64,000 nt of DNA from an uncultured Pelagibacteraceae bacterium (GCA_902574345.1 CACGNF010000002.1:1-64000); one strand, 5' to 3'. Shown: positions 16,660-25,414, counted from the first letter of the stretch. Made by a program: numbers and translations. The notes: a model not told the origin generated them from the sequence alone.

Positions 16660-16736
16660 TGGTAGCGGGAAGTGGGATCGAACCACTGACCTCGGGCTTA
16701 TGAGTCCCGCGCTCTAACCAACTGAGCTACCCCGCC
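16660..16736 (-). tRNA. tRNA with CAU anticodon (elongator Met most likely; Ile2 possible)
   Basis: A 77-nt cloverleaf on the minus strand. The acceptor stem GGCGGGG pairs with UCCCGCU (G-U at both ends), the D arm is GCUC/GAGC, the anticodon loop CUCAUAA has CAU (16700-16702), the T arm is AGUGG/CCACU with UUCGAUC, and CCA is encoded. The anticodon stem CGGGA/GCCCG has an apparent A31-G39 mismatch. It lacks the initiator's unpaired position 1-72 and the three G-C pairs next to the loop. Its 3' end is 7 nt from the convergent dehydratase stop. Confidence 0.93.
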
Positions 16737-16828
16737 TTTTGATGAGATTTATAATAGTTTAATAATTTGATTCAATATTTATTAATTACGTAAAAGTTAT
16801 TAATTTAATGAAAATTTCTAATATTTTC

Positions 16829-17035
16829 TTAAAAAATCATTAGACCAAATAAAATCAACCCTGTTGAAGCAGCTGCTGAGAAATATAATTTTTTTCTATT
16901 TTCATTTTTTTTATTAACTGCAATTCTATTAAGAAGAACGTTAATGTTACTACTTTTTGATTGAGCTGATGGTGGATCTTTTTCAAGGTATCTAGCTATA
17001 AGCTTTTCTTTGACGTTTATACCTGAATTTTTCAT
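16829..17035 (-). CDS. Small tail-anchored protein, unknown
   Basis: A 68-aa protein with a charged, Lys/Asn-rich N-terminal 48 residues and one C-terminal hydrophobic segment (LYFSAAASTGLILFGLMIF), so probably cytoplasm-facing and anchored by its tail. No recognised family. It lies 40 nt after another protein of the same design and is likely co-transcribed. Shine-Dalgarno is weak; support is the clean ORF, membrane tail and similarity of layout to the neighbour. Confidence 0.6.
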   Translation of the reverse strand: MKNSGINVKEKLIARYLEKDPPSAQSKSSNINVLLNRIAVNKKNENRKKLYFSAAASTGLILFGLMIF

Positions 17036-17075
17036 ATTATTATTTAATCACGTAAAATTGATTTTTGCAAATTTG

Positions 17076-17297
17076 TTAGAAAGAAAGATAAATTCCAAAG
17101 GCTCCCACACCGATTATCAGCAAAGATAAAATGAAAATATTTTTTTTGAGTTCCTTCGCTTCTGTTTCCTCTAGCTTTGACTTTAGAATGTTTATATCAA
17201 CTCTCTTCTTTAATGTTTTTAAAGGCTTTTCAGCAACATCAACATCATTTGGGGTCTCGATGTCAGCATGTGTCTCTGCAAAGCCTTTATTATTCAT
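17076..17297 (-). CDS. Small tail-anchored protein, unknown
   Basis: A 73-aa protein with an acidic/polar N-terminus, a predicted helix or coiled coil (residues ~28-52, LKKRVDINILKSKLEETEAKELKK) and a C-terminal TM segment (IFILSLLIIGVGAFGIYLSF). No family recognised. Its start lies about 45 nt from the first of two direct repeats that sit upstream of the divergent regulator gene, so it may be under the same control. The plus ORF 17131-17316 is its shadow. Confidence 0.6.
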   Translation of the reverse strand: MNNKGFAETHADIETPNDVDVAEKPLKTLKKRVDINILKSKLEETEAKELKKNIFILSLLIIGVGAFGIYLSF

Positions 17298-17342
17298 AGC
17301 AGGATTAGTACATTAAAATATCTGTCGAACAATTTTCCTGAA

Positions 17343-17389
17343 GTTCAATTTGGGTCACTATTAGTTTGACATGTGTTCAATTTGGGTCA
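17343..17389 (+). promoter_or_regulatory. Two 15-bp direct repeats, probable operator, overlapping a TTGACA box
   Basis: GTTCAATTTGGGTCA occurs identically at 17343-17357 and 17375-17389, 32 bp apart start to start (three helical turns, same DNA face); similarity continues to TAT after each copy. TTGACA lies between them at 17366-17371, with an AATATT-like -10 about 17 bp on. This arrangement suits a DNA-binding protein controlling the divergent small-protein gene and/or the following winged-helix regulator gene. Confidence 0.7.
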
Positions 17390-17410
17390 ATATTCTCTAA
17401 TTCAAATTTT

Positions 17411-18391
17411 ATGAGTTTAGAACAAATCGATTTCAGTAAAACCTTAACCGACGATCAGGTTTATGAAAGTATAATGAATAACTACTCTGAATTGGCTAAT
17501 GAGTGGATATCACATCAGTGGAATTGGATGAATAATGTCTACTGGGCGTTTAATGATCACTACAAATACATGATTATAATTTCACTTATAGAAAAAACAC
17601 TTCAATTTTATGATCAAATGAATATTCAGCAATCGTATGAAGAATATTATTCTAAATCATATGTTCAAATAGATAAGTTTAGTATTACTGAATTATGTGA
17701 GAAATTAGATCTACCAAAAGAAACGATAAGAAGAAAAGTTTTAGAACTTGAAAAAGAAGGTGTTATTAAAAGAGATAAAAAAAAAATTGTTATTGACAGT
17801 AAAGCATTTACTTTTGTTAAACCTCAAAATCAAATAAAACTTTCATCAAAATATATCTTATTAGTGGCTGAAGCTTTATATAGAGATAAGCACTTTTCAA
17901 AAAAAGTTGATGTCAAATTAATTGAAGGTTTAATCAAAAAAAAATTTACATTATGTTGGCGGTGGTTTTATCGAATGCAAATACCATTAATAATTGGATA
18001 TCACAAATTCATGCAAGATCTAAGCACATTTCATGTTTGGGGAACTATTTGTATGAATCAATCATTGAACGTAACCAAAAATTTAAAAAATGTAGAAACA
18101 AAAAAATTACCATTAGATCATGGTGCTGCGAGCAAAATACTGATTGATAATGTTGGCTCAACTTCAGGTATAAGCGCAATGTCTATTTCAGACATGACAT
18201 TAATACCAAGAGCAACAGTAATAAGAAAATGCAAATACTTAATAAAAAATGATTTGATAAAACTTAATGAGAAAAAACAATATACTTTATCCTCATTCAA
18301 TTTTAAGAAAATTTTACCTTACCAAACTGAAGCTTTTAAGTTTAAAGCTAAATTTATACGTAAAGTTCTAAATCTTCTTGTAATTTCATAA
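17411..18391 (+). CDS. Orphan regulator with two winged-helix DNA-binding segments
   Basis: The track starts this ORF at a TTG (17366) that is the -35-like box between the two operator repeats. The ATG at 17411 (MSLEQIDFSK) is the better start, giving 326 aa. Two MarR/GntR-like winged-helix segments are visible: SITELCEKLDLPKETIRRKV plus a wing about residues 93-130, and SISDMTLIPRATVIRKCKYL about 257-290. Between them lies a hydrophobic, aromatic-rich region. No sensor domain recognised. Autoregulation through the upstream repeats is inferred. Not assignable to a named family by eye. Confidence 0.7.
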   Translation: MSLEQIDFSKTLTDDQVYESIMNNYSELANEWISHQWNWMNNVYWAFNDHYKYMIIISLIEKTLQFYDQMNIQQSYEEYYSKSYVQIDKFSITELCEKLDLPKETIRRKVLELEKEGVIKRDKKKIVIDSKAFTFVKPQNQIKLSSKYILLVAEALYRDKHFSKKVDVKLIEGLIKKKFTLCWRWFYRMQIPLIIGYHKFMQDLSTFHVWGTICMNQSLNVTKNLKNVETKKLPLDHGAASKILIDNVGSTSGISAMSISDMTLIPRATVIRKCKYLIKNDLIKLNEKKQYTLSSFNFKKILPYQTEAFKFKAKFIRKVLNLLVIS

Positions 18392-18435
18392 ATCTTAAAT
18401 AAATTGTAGACGTTATACTATTATACAGAGGGGTC

Positions 18436-19287
18436 ATGGAGATAGTAACAAAAATAGCACCTATCATACTCGCATTAATAATGTTGGGTTTAGGTTTGGG
18501 ATTAAAGATTGACGATTTTACGAGAATATTAAAAACTCCAAAGGATTTTTTTGTAGGTTTTTTTTCTCAATTAATTATTCTTCCATTAGTTGCTTACTCA
18601 TTAATTATTATTTTAAAAGTACCACCTGAATTAGCAATTGGAGTTATGATTATCGCTGCTGCACCAGGTGGAGTTACATCTAATATATTAACAAAATTTG
18701 CAAATGGAGATGTTGCTTTATCTATTTCTTTAACAGCTGTAATCAGTTTAATTTCTATTATTACCGTTCCTCTTATAATTTTTACATCTGCCGATTTATT
18801 TGGAATTACAAATATTTCTCAAAATATTTCAATGTCTGGTATAGCGCTAAAAATGTTTTTGGTTGTAACTGTTCCGGTAATCTTAGGGATGATTATAAGA
18901 AAATTTGCTGAAAATTTTGTAAGTTCGAAAATTCAAATATTTGAAAAACTTAACATAATATTATTCGTTATTTTTTTTATAGCTGCGTTTTATGAAGAAA
19001 GAGAAAGTTTTATAGATTTTCTAATGCAAGCAGGTTTCATTACTTTTATTCTAAATATAACAATGATGATTGTGGCTTATTACCTTGGTAAAACTTTTGC
19101 CTCAGGAATAAAACAACAAAAATGTATTGCTTTAGAATGTGGATTACAAAATGGTACTTTAGCAATATTTGTTTCTACACAAATATTCGGCACAGATATA
19201 GTTTACATAACTCCAACAGCTGCATATGCTTTGATTATGTACATCACTAGTTTTATATTTGTTTTTCTTTTAAAAAATAAAGTTTAA
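18436..19287 (+). CDS. Bile acid:Na+ symporter family (BASS/COG0385) transporter
   Basis: A 283-aa polytopic protein with about nine or ten TM segments and the family hallmarks MIIAAAPGGVTSNILTKFANGDVALS (residues ~72-97) and ALECGLQNGTLAIFVS (~234-249), the crossed-helix region. BASS proteins import organic anions with sodium; the substrate here is unknown. It has an unusual leader GAGGGGTC-like sequence (AGAGGGGTCATG) as Shine-Dalgarno, the same as upstream of the 36.3-kb operon. Its stop codon overlaps that of the convergent dehydrogenase in TTAA. Confidence 0.88.
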   Translation: MEIVTKIAPIILALIMLGLGLGLKIDDFTRILKTPKDFFVGFFSQLIILPLVAYSLIIILKVPPELAIGVMIIAAAPGGVTSNILTKFANGDVALSISLTAVISLISIITVPLIIFTSADLFGITNISQNISMSGIALKMFLVVTVPVILGMIIRKFAENFVSSKIQIFEKLNIILFVIFFIAAFYEERESFIDFLMQAGFITFILNITMMIVAYYLGKTFASGIKQQKCIALECGLQNGTLAIFVSTQIFGTDIVYITPTAAYALIMYITSFIFVFLLKNKV

Positions 19288-21728
19288 TTTGTCTTAAAAT
19301 TGGTCTGTTTTATTGGTTTATTAATCAATTCAATTTCGTATTTCCTTTTCTCAACCTCGATAAATAATTTACTATCTCTCAATTTTTCATTGGAAAAATC
19401 ATTTTTGATGTAACCAAAAGTCAGATTTTTCTTGAAGTTAAAAGAGTAATTCCCTGAAGTTGATCTACCTATTATCTTGTCTTCTAAATAAATAGGCTCA
19501 TCATGAAGTAATAGAGGTTCTCCAGGTTTACTATCTTTTAATGTAAACATAGCAAATCTTGTTTTAATCTTCTCATTATTAATTTTTTCAAGAGCTGACT
19601 TACCAATAAAATCTACATTTTTTTTATTACTGATTGTAAAAGATAAACCTGCTTGATATTGATTTTCCTCAGGTGAAATATCGTGTCCCCAATGTAGAAA
19701 GCCACTCTCCATTCGCATAATATCCATTGCGTGCATACCACAATTTGAAAGATTAAAATTTTTACCTTTTTCTATAATTAATTCATAAATTTTTTTCGCA
19801 TCATTAGCTTTAACGTAAAGTTCATAACCTAATTCTCCAACATAAGACAATCTCTGTATCCAAATTTTAATATCCTCGATTGAAATAAATTTTGCTGTTC
19901 CAAATTTGAAATTTTCATTGTCAAAATTATCTTTACTTAATGAACTTAAAAGATTTCTGCTTTTGGGTCCAAATAAACCAAAAACACAATAATCATCAGT
20001 TACATCTTTCAATTCAATATCTTTATTTAAATGTTTTTTAATGTGGTGCTTGTCTCTTTCTCTTGTTGCGGCAGAACTAATTATTCTAAAATGGTTTTCA
20101 TCTATCGCCACTATAGTTAAATCAGTCTCAATACCTCCATCTGAATTTAACATATGAGTATAGGTACATTTACCAACATCTTTTTTAATATTCGCAGTAC
20201 AAATTCTTTGTAATTCTTGATGGGCTTTATCAGATTTAATTTCAAATTTTGAAAAAGGAGTTAGATCAAATAAACCAACATTTTTTATTGTATTACTTGT
20301 TTCATACTCAGCTGAGGGATACCAACTTTGATAGTTATAACTATATTCATACTCTGCCTTTTCACCATCTAGTGCAAACCACATTGGTCTTTCATATCCA
20401 CCAGAGACACCAAAGCATGCTCCAAAGCTTTTCAAATTATCATGATGTGGAAGTTTTTTTATATCTCGAGAAGTTTTGTGTTGTTTAAAGGGCCAATGCA
20501 TTCCATACAAATCTCCTAATGACTCTGTAATCCTTTTTTTGATAAAACCTAATTCTGAATGAAACTTTTGAAATCTTTTTATATCATAACTAAAAATATC
20601 TTCATTAATATGACCAGTCATCAACCACTCCGCTGTAACTTTACCAACACCACCGCCACTGCCAATCCCAATACTATTTAACCCACAACTTACAAAAAAA
20701 TTCTTAACCTCAGGTACTTCTCCTAATAAAGTGTTGGTATCAGGAGTAAAAGACTCTGGACCTGAAAAAAATTTTCTAATTCCAGCAGTTTCTAAAATTG
20801 GAAATCTTTTTATTGCTGAAGCTAGATAAGGTTCAAAATGTTCAAAATTTTCTTGAAACTCACCAAATGAAAAATCTTCTGGAACTTTATTAGTTTTATT
20901 CCAAGCAGGAATTGAATTTCCTTCAAAAATTCCAACGAGTATTTTTCCTGCATCTTCTTTTATATAAGTTCGATTATCAAAATCTCTTACCACTGGTAAA
21001 GTTTTAGATAAATTTTCAATCGGTTCAGTAATGATGTAAAAATGTTCTGCTGGATATAATGGAATACTGACACCAGCTTTTTCTCCTATTTGTCTTGACC
21101 ACATGCCTGAGGCTAAAACAATATATTCACATTCAATTTTTTGTCCCTTTACTTTAACTCCAGAGATTTTTCCATCTTTCGTTAAAATTTCTTCAACGGG
21201 TGACTTTTCAAAAATTTGTGCACCTTCCATTCTTGCTGCTTTAGCCAACATATGAGTAACACCTGAAGGATCTGCAGCACCATCGCCTGGCATTAAAATT
21301 CCTCCTATAACTTCATCAGTATTGATTATAGGATAATCTTTTTTAATTTGATTTTTATCTAAAATTCTTACATCGACATCGTAGAGTTGTGCTGTGGTTG
21401 CTTGTCTTTGAAGTTCCTGCCATCTCCCTTTATGTTGAGCGATTGAAAGTGCTCCGTTTAATCTTAACCCTGCAGAATGATCAACTTTTTTTTCAAGCTC
21501 TTTATATAAATCTAAAGTATATTTTCTAATTTTTGTAACTGCTGCGGTTGGACCTAATTGACTTACCAAGCCTGCTGCATGCCAAGTTGTGCCTGAAGTT
21601 AATTGATCTCTTTCTAAAAGAATAGTGTCTTTCCAACCAAATTTAGCTAAATGATAAGCTACAGAGCAACCTACTACCCCACCTCCTATCACAACAACTT
21701 TTGTGCTACTTGGAAGTTTTTTTTCCAT
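19284..21728 (-). CDS. Dimethylglycine/sarcosine dehydrogenase-like flavoprotein with GcvT domain (paralogue 1)
   Basis: An 814-aa fusion. Residues ~8-385 are a DAO-type FAD domain with VVVIGGGVVGCSVAYHLAKF and the covalent-FAD histidine motif SGTTWHAAG. Residues ~430-810 are the GcvT folate domain (GLFDLTPFSKFEIKS, GYELYVKA, GMHAMDIMRMESGFLHWGHDI). Such enzymes oxidatively demethylate dimethylglycine or sarcosine, pass electrons to ETF and form 5,10-methylene-THF. A second copy with the same architecture lies at 57.4-59.8 kb with ETF genes. It ends the ald-containing minus-strand run, 4 nt after ald. Which substrate each paralogue uses cannot be read. Confidence 0.88.
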   Translation of the reverse strand: MEKKLPSSTKVVVIGGGVVGCSVAYHLAKFGWKDTILLERDQLTSGTTWHAAGLVSQLGPTAAVTKIRKYTLDLYKELEKKVDHSAGLRLNGALSIAQHKGRWQELQRQATTAQLYDVDVRILDKNQIKKDYPIINTDEVIGGILMPGDGAADPSGVTHMLAKAARMEGAQIFEKSPVEEILTKDGKISGVKVKGQKIECEYIVLASGMWSRQIGEKAGVSIPLYPAEHFYIITEPIENLSKTLPVVRDFDNRTYIKEDAGKILVGIFEGNSIPAWNKTNKVPEDFSFGEFQENFEHFEPYLASAIKRFPILETAGIRKFFSGPESFTPDTNTLLGEVPEVKNFFVSCGLNSIGIGSGGGVGKVTAEWLMTGHINEDIFSYDIKRFQKFHSELGFIKKRITESLGDLYGMHWPFKQHKTSRDIKKLPHHDNLKSFGACFGVSGGYERPMWFALDGEKAEYEYSYNYQSWYPSAEYETSNTIKNVGLFDLTPFSKFEIKSDKAHQELQRICTANIKKDVGKCTYTHMLNSDGGIETDLTIVAIDENHFRIISSAATRERDKHHIKKHLNKDIELKDVTDDYCVFGLFGPKSRNLLSSLSKDNFDNENFKFGTAKFISIEDIKIWIQRLSYVGELGYELYVKANDAKKIYELIIEKGKNFNLSNCGMHAMDIMRMESGFLHWGHDISPEENQYQAGLSFTISNKKNVDFIGKSALEKINNEKIKTRFAMFTLKDSKPGEPLLLHDEPIYLEDKIIGRSTSGNYSFNFKKNLTFGYIKNDFSNEKLRDSKLFIEVEKRKYEIELINKPIKQTNFKTN

Positions 21729-21732
21729 TTAA

Positions 21733-22851
21733 TTAGTTATTGATTGCATCTCCTGGATTAACATATTCATGTCCAAAAACATCTGCAACCGCTTTATAAG
21801 TCACATGACCTTTGTGAACGTTTAGTCCTGCTAGAAAGTTTTTATCTTCTCCAAGAGCTTTTTGATAACCTTTGTTAGCTAATTTAACTAAATAAGGAAG
21901 TGTTGCTTTATTTAATGCTATAGTTGACGTTCTTGGAACTCCACCTGGCATGTTCGCTACACAATAATGGACAACATTATCCACTATAAAAGTTGGATCA
22001 TTAAAAGTTGTTGGTTTACTTGTTTCCACGCACCCACCTTGATCGATTGCAACATCAACAATTACAGAACCTCTTTTCATTAATTTAAGCATATCTTTAG
22101 TAACTAACTTTGGTGCCTCTGCTCCAGGGATTAAAACTCCACCCACTATTAAGTCCGCCTCAGCTACTAACTTTTTTAAATCTATTTTGTTGCTTTGTTC
22201 TGGAATAATTTTATCTCCAAACATTTCAACTAATTGTTTTAATCTTGCTTCTGATTTATCGACAACGTGTACTTTTGCCTTCATACCGGTTGCTATAGTT
22301 GCAGCATTTTCACCTACAACACCTCCACCTAAAATTAAAACATTTGCAGGCTCACCACCAGGAGCACCTCCTAATAAAACTCCCCTGCCTTTTTGGTTTT
22401 TTTCCAAACAATGTGCTCCTGCTTGAACTGACATACGTCCTGCTACAGCACTCATAGGTGCCAACAAAGGAAGTCGTCCATTATCATCTGTAATAGTTTC
22501 GTAAGCAATATTAATACTTTTTGATTTTACCAAACTCTCAGTTAATTCTTTTGCAGCAGCCAAATGTAAATAGGTATAAACAATTTGATTTTCCCTAATC
22601 ATTTCAACCTCAACTTTTTGAGGTTCTTTAACTTTAACAATTATCTCAGCGTCATTAAAAATATCAGCAGCTTTTTCTATAATTTTGGCCCCGGCATTTT
22701 TGTACTGATCGTTATCGAAACCTGCTTCAAAACCTCCATTATTTTCAACTAAAACTTCGTGACCCTCTGAAACGAGAGATTTTACACTATCCGGTGTTAG
22801 GCCAATTCTATTTTCTTGAGGTTTTATTTCTTTAGGTACGCCAATTCTCAT
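21733..22851 (-). CDS. ald: Alanine dehydrogenase
   Basis: A 372-aa protein with the AlaDH/PNT N-terminus MRIGVPKEIKPQENRIGLTP, the pyruvate-site region YTYLHLAAAKELTE, the NAD fold VLILGGGVVGENAATIA and C-terminal NMPGGVPRTSTIALNKATLPY. It oxidises L-alanine to pyruvate and ammonia with NAD. It lies 9 nt after a class III transaminase gene. Together with a pyruvate-dependent transaminase it recycles the amino acceptor pyruvate, the usual Tpa/Ald arrangement for taurine. Confidence 0.95.
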   Translation of the reverse strand: MRIGVPKEIKPQENRIGLTPDSVKSLVSEGHEVLVENNGGFEAGFDNDQYKNAGAKIIEKAADIFNDAEIIVKVKEPQKVEVEMIRENQIVYTYLHLAAAKELTESLVKSKSINIAYETITDDNGRLPLLAPMSAVAGRMSVQAGAHCLEKNQKGRGVLLGGAPGGEPANVLILGGGVVGENAATIATGMKAKVHVVDKSEARLKQLVEMFGDKIIPEQSNKIDLKKLVAEADLIVGGVLIPGAEAPKLVTKDMLKLMKRGSVIVDVAIDQGGCVETSKPTTFNDPTFIVDNVVHYCVANMPGGVPRTSTIALNKATLPYLVKLANKGYQKALGEDKNFLAGLNVHKGHVTYKAVADVFGHEYVNPGDAINN

Positions 22852-22860
22852 TAACGAAAT

Positions 22861-24207
22861 TTAATTCTTTTTACTCTTTGCGTAATTAGTAATTCCAGTT
22901 CTTAGTTTTTCTATAATTTCATCAATGTGTTTTTTTTCACAAATAAACATTGGTGCTATAATTAAACAATCGCCTGTAGCTTTGAAATTTATACCAGCAT
23001 CATAACAATGTTTGAATGTAGCTAAACCTGCTTTTCCAGGTCTGCCATCCATTTTGATATCAATACCACCCATCATTCCATAACCTCTTATGTTGTCAAC
23101 TACATCAATATCTTTTAGTGAAAATAATCCTTCTTGGAAATAAGGAGCAAGTTCTTTTGCTCTATTAAAAATATCATCCTTTTCAAAAATATCTTGCACT
23201 GCTAATGCTGCAGCGACTGAAACTGGAATTCCTGAGTATGTATAACCATGAAATAATTCTATTGCACCTTTTGGAGAATTGTCCATCACTGCATCATAAA
23301 TTTCTTCTTTACATGCAACCACACCAAAAGGAACTATTCCATTCGTTGTTGCTTTTGCCATCGTCATTATGTCAGGTGTTACACCAAATTCTTGAGCTCC
23401 AAAAGCTGAACCAGTTCTTCCCCAACCCGTAATTACTTCATCAAAAATTAATAGTATTTTATGTTTGTCACAAAGTTCTCTTAATCTTTGTAAGTATCCA
23501 ACTGGTGGCACTAAAGTTCCTGTTGAACCAGCGATAGGTTCTACAATACACGCTGCAATATTTTCAGAACCAAAATTAGTGCAAATTCTCTCTAGGTCGT
23601 TTGCAATCTCAGCTCCTGTTTCAGGTTGACCTGAAATAAATTTATGTTCATCTAAATGTGTATGTCTCATATGTACGACACCTGGCATCAATACACTTGC
23701 ATAGGCTTTAACGTTATTGATCATGCCACCTACTGATGTGGCTCCGATATTCATTCCATGATAAGCACGCTCTCTTCCAACAAATCTAAATCTTTGTCCC
23801 TCACCTCTTGCTTTATGGTAAGCGATACTAATTTTAATTGCAGTTTCTACTGCAGTTGATCCACATATCGTATAAAAAATTTTATTTAAATTTCCGGGTG
23901 TGTGTTTTGAAATTCTAGTTGCTAATTCAAATGAACCACCAAAACCTTGTTGAAACGGCTGACAATAATCCAGAGTATTTAATTGATTTGTAATTGCCTC
24001 GATAATTTCTTTTCTTCCATGTCCTAAAGGATTACAAAATAATCCTGAGCTTGCATCAATTTGTGTTTTGCCATGATGGTTTTTTAAATAAACACCTTTT
24101 GCCTCAACAATTAATTTTGGATTTTCTTTGAAATCCTTATTAGATGTAAATGGCATCCAATGTTCATTAAGTGAATTAGGGACCGATGTTCTTTTTTCTG
24201 AGCTCAT
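22861..24207 (-). CDS. tpa: Class III omega-transaminase, probably taurine--pyruvate aminotransferase
   Basis: A 448-aa PLP enzyme of the class III (omega-amino acid:pyruvate) family. ASSGLFCNPLGHG, TICGSTAVETAIKISIAYH, FRFVGRERAYHGMN, and IFDEVITGWGRTGS are visible, and the PLP lysine should be in DIMTMAKATTNGIVPFG. It is followed by ald and divergent from tauA, which makes taurine:pyruvate transamination to sulfoacetaldehyde and alanine the best reading. Beta-alanine or other omega-amines remain possible, because this family is broad. Confidence 0.82.
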   Translation of the reverse strand: MSSEKRTSVPNSLNEHWMPFTSNKDFKENPKLIVEAKGVYLKNHHGKTQIDASSGLFCNPLGHGRKEIIEAITNQLNTLDYCQPFQQGFGGSFELATRISKHTPGNLNKIFYTICGSTAVETAIKISIAYHKARGEGQRFRFVGRERAYHGMNIGATSVGGMINNVKAYASVLMPGVVHMRHTHLDEHKFISGQPETGAEIANDLERICTNFGSENIAACIVEPIAGSTGTLVPPVGYLQRLRELCDKHKILLIFDEVITGWGRTGSAFGAQEFGVTPDIMTMAKATTNGIVPFGVVACKEEIYDAVMDNSPKGAIELFHGYTYSGIPVSVAAALAVQDIFEKDDIFNRAKELAPYFQEGLFSLKDIDVVDNIRGYGMMGGIDIKMDGRPGKAGLATFKHCYDAGINFKATGDCLIIAPMFICEKKHIDEIIEKLRTGITNYAKSKKN

Positions 24208-24382
24208 AATTAAATTTTAAAATACTTAATTAATGAATCCTTAGACTAATTAACTTAAATTAACCACCAAAATAATGTCACAACTTAAAGTTGTGTAACT
24301 ATAATGATCATTTTTTTGTTTTACATATAGGTAAAATTAATCTTAAAATTGAAACATATAAATAAACAAGGAAGAGGCATAA
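24208..24382. promoter_or_regulatory. Divergent control region tpa-ald / tauA with a 17-bp palindrome
   Basis: This 175-nt A+T-rich region separates the two taurine transcripts. It contains the perfect palindrome CACAACTTAAAGTTGTG at 24279-24295, the size and symmetry of an operator for a dimeric regulator. tauA has a clear Shine-Dalgarno (AAGGAAGAGG). No regulator gene adjoins. Confidence 0.6.
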
Positions 24383-25324
24383 ATGAAAAAAATAATAAGT
24401 TTTATTCTTGGATGTTTTGTAGCTCTTAATCTTTCAATATCTGTTGCTAATTCAGCAGCAAATGAAGTTAGAGTTGCTTACTTCTTAGAGTGGCCAAGTC
24501 CAAATCTAGAGGACATGATGAAGAAAAACTTCGCAAAAGCTCTAGGGGTTCCAGTAAAGTGGACTAACTTTACTAATGGTGGTGCTATGACTGATGCAAT
24601 GTTAGCAGGAGATATTGATATTTCTTATTCTCAGGGTCTAGTTCCATTTATTAACGCTGTAAAATCTAAAGCACCTATCAAATTAGTTGATATTGCTATG
24701 GAATACGGAATGGGCGGAACAACTTGTGTTACATCTAACGCATCTGGGATTACAAAAGCCAACGCAACTGAATTAGAAGGTAAAAAAGTTGCTGTTCCAC
24801 TTGGAACAATGGCAGAATATGTTTTTGATGAGAGTATGAAAGTTGTTGGAGCAGATAGAAAAAAAATGGATATCATTCAAATGGACCCTGAGGAAGGTGC
24901 TGCTGCTTTAGTAAGCGGTGATGTTGTAATGGCATGTTTATTTGGTGGTAATTCTATTAAAGCTGCTGTTGCAGTTGGATCTAGATTACTAACAGTTCAA
25001 GAAGCTAGAGACGCGGGTATCCTTGGGATTGATATTACTTCAGTAACTACAAAGTTTATGAAGGAAAACCCAGGAATGTTAAGAACTTTCATCGAAGTAA
25101 CTCATGAAGCTAATGCAAGATATAGAGCTGGAAAAAGCGATATGAATGCAATGTCAAAAGCTTCCGAAATGAAAATTCCTGATATGAAAGATACTTTAAG
25201 TGGTTTCAAATTTCTAACTCCAGAGGAAACAAAAAGTTCTATGGAAAGTGGAAATCTTGATGCATTCTTAAAAGGAATGGGAACACCAAGAGGAAACGTA
25301 GATACAAGTTTCTTACCTTTATAA
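24383..25324 (+). CDS. tauA: Taurine-type ABC transporter periplasmic binding protein
   Basis: A 313-aa protein with a Sec signal peptide (cleavage likely after NSAAN-like residues 22-27) and an SsuA/TauA-type domain: VAYFLEWPSPNLEDMMK, the ligand loop NFTNGGAMTDAMLAGDIDISYSQG, and MEYGMGGTTCVT. EWPSPN and the small ligand loop fit taurine binding proteins. It is followed by a strong intrinsic terminator, so tauA would be made in excess of tauBC. Alternative ligands such as other short sulfonates cannot be excluded. Confidence 0.85.
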   Translation: MKKIISFILGCFVALNLSISVANSAANEVRVAYFLEWPSPNLEDMMKKNFAKALGVPVKWTNFTNGGAMTDAMLAGDIDISYSQGLVPFINAVKSKAPIKLVDIAMEYGMGGTTCVTSNASGITKANATELEGKKVAVPLGTMAEYVFDESMKVVGADRKKMDIIQMDPEEGAAALVSGDVVMACLFGGNSIKAAVAVGSRLLTVQEARDAGILGIDITSVTTKFMKENPGMLRTFIEVTHEANARYRAGKSDMNAMSKASEMKIPDMKDTLSGFKFLTPEETKSSMESGNLDAFLKGMGTPRGNVDTSFLPL

Positions 25325-25346
25325 TCAAAAGGTAATTAAAATTTAA

Positions 25347-25387
25347 ATAGGCGCCAATTTTTTATTAAATTGGTGCCTATTTTTTTA
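25347..25387 (+). terminator. Intrinsic terminator between tauA and tauB
   Basis: A 14-bp stem, ATAGGCGCCAATTT / AAATTGGTGCCTAT (one G-T pair), with a 6-nt loop, is followed by seven T residues. It sits just after tauA and before tauB, so only read-through or a second promoter gives tauBC. Confidence 0.9.
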
Positions 25388-25414
25388 ATATAAATTCTAA
25401 TATAAAGTGAACTA

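Noticed and set aside
17366-17410. N-terminal extension MTCVQFGSIFSNSNF of the regulator ORF
   Set aside because: It starts at TTG within the operator repeats and simply translates the repeat; ATG 17411 is the better start.
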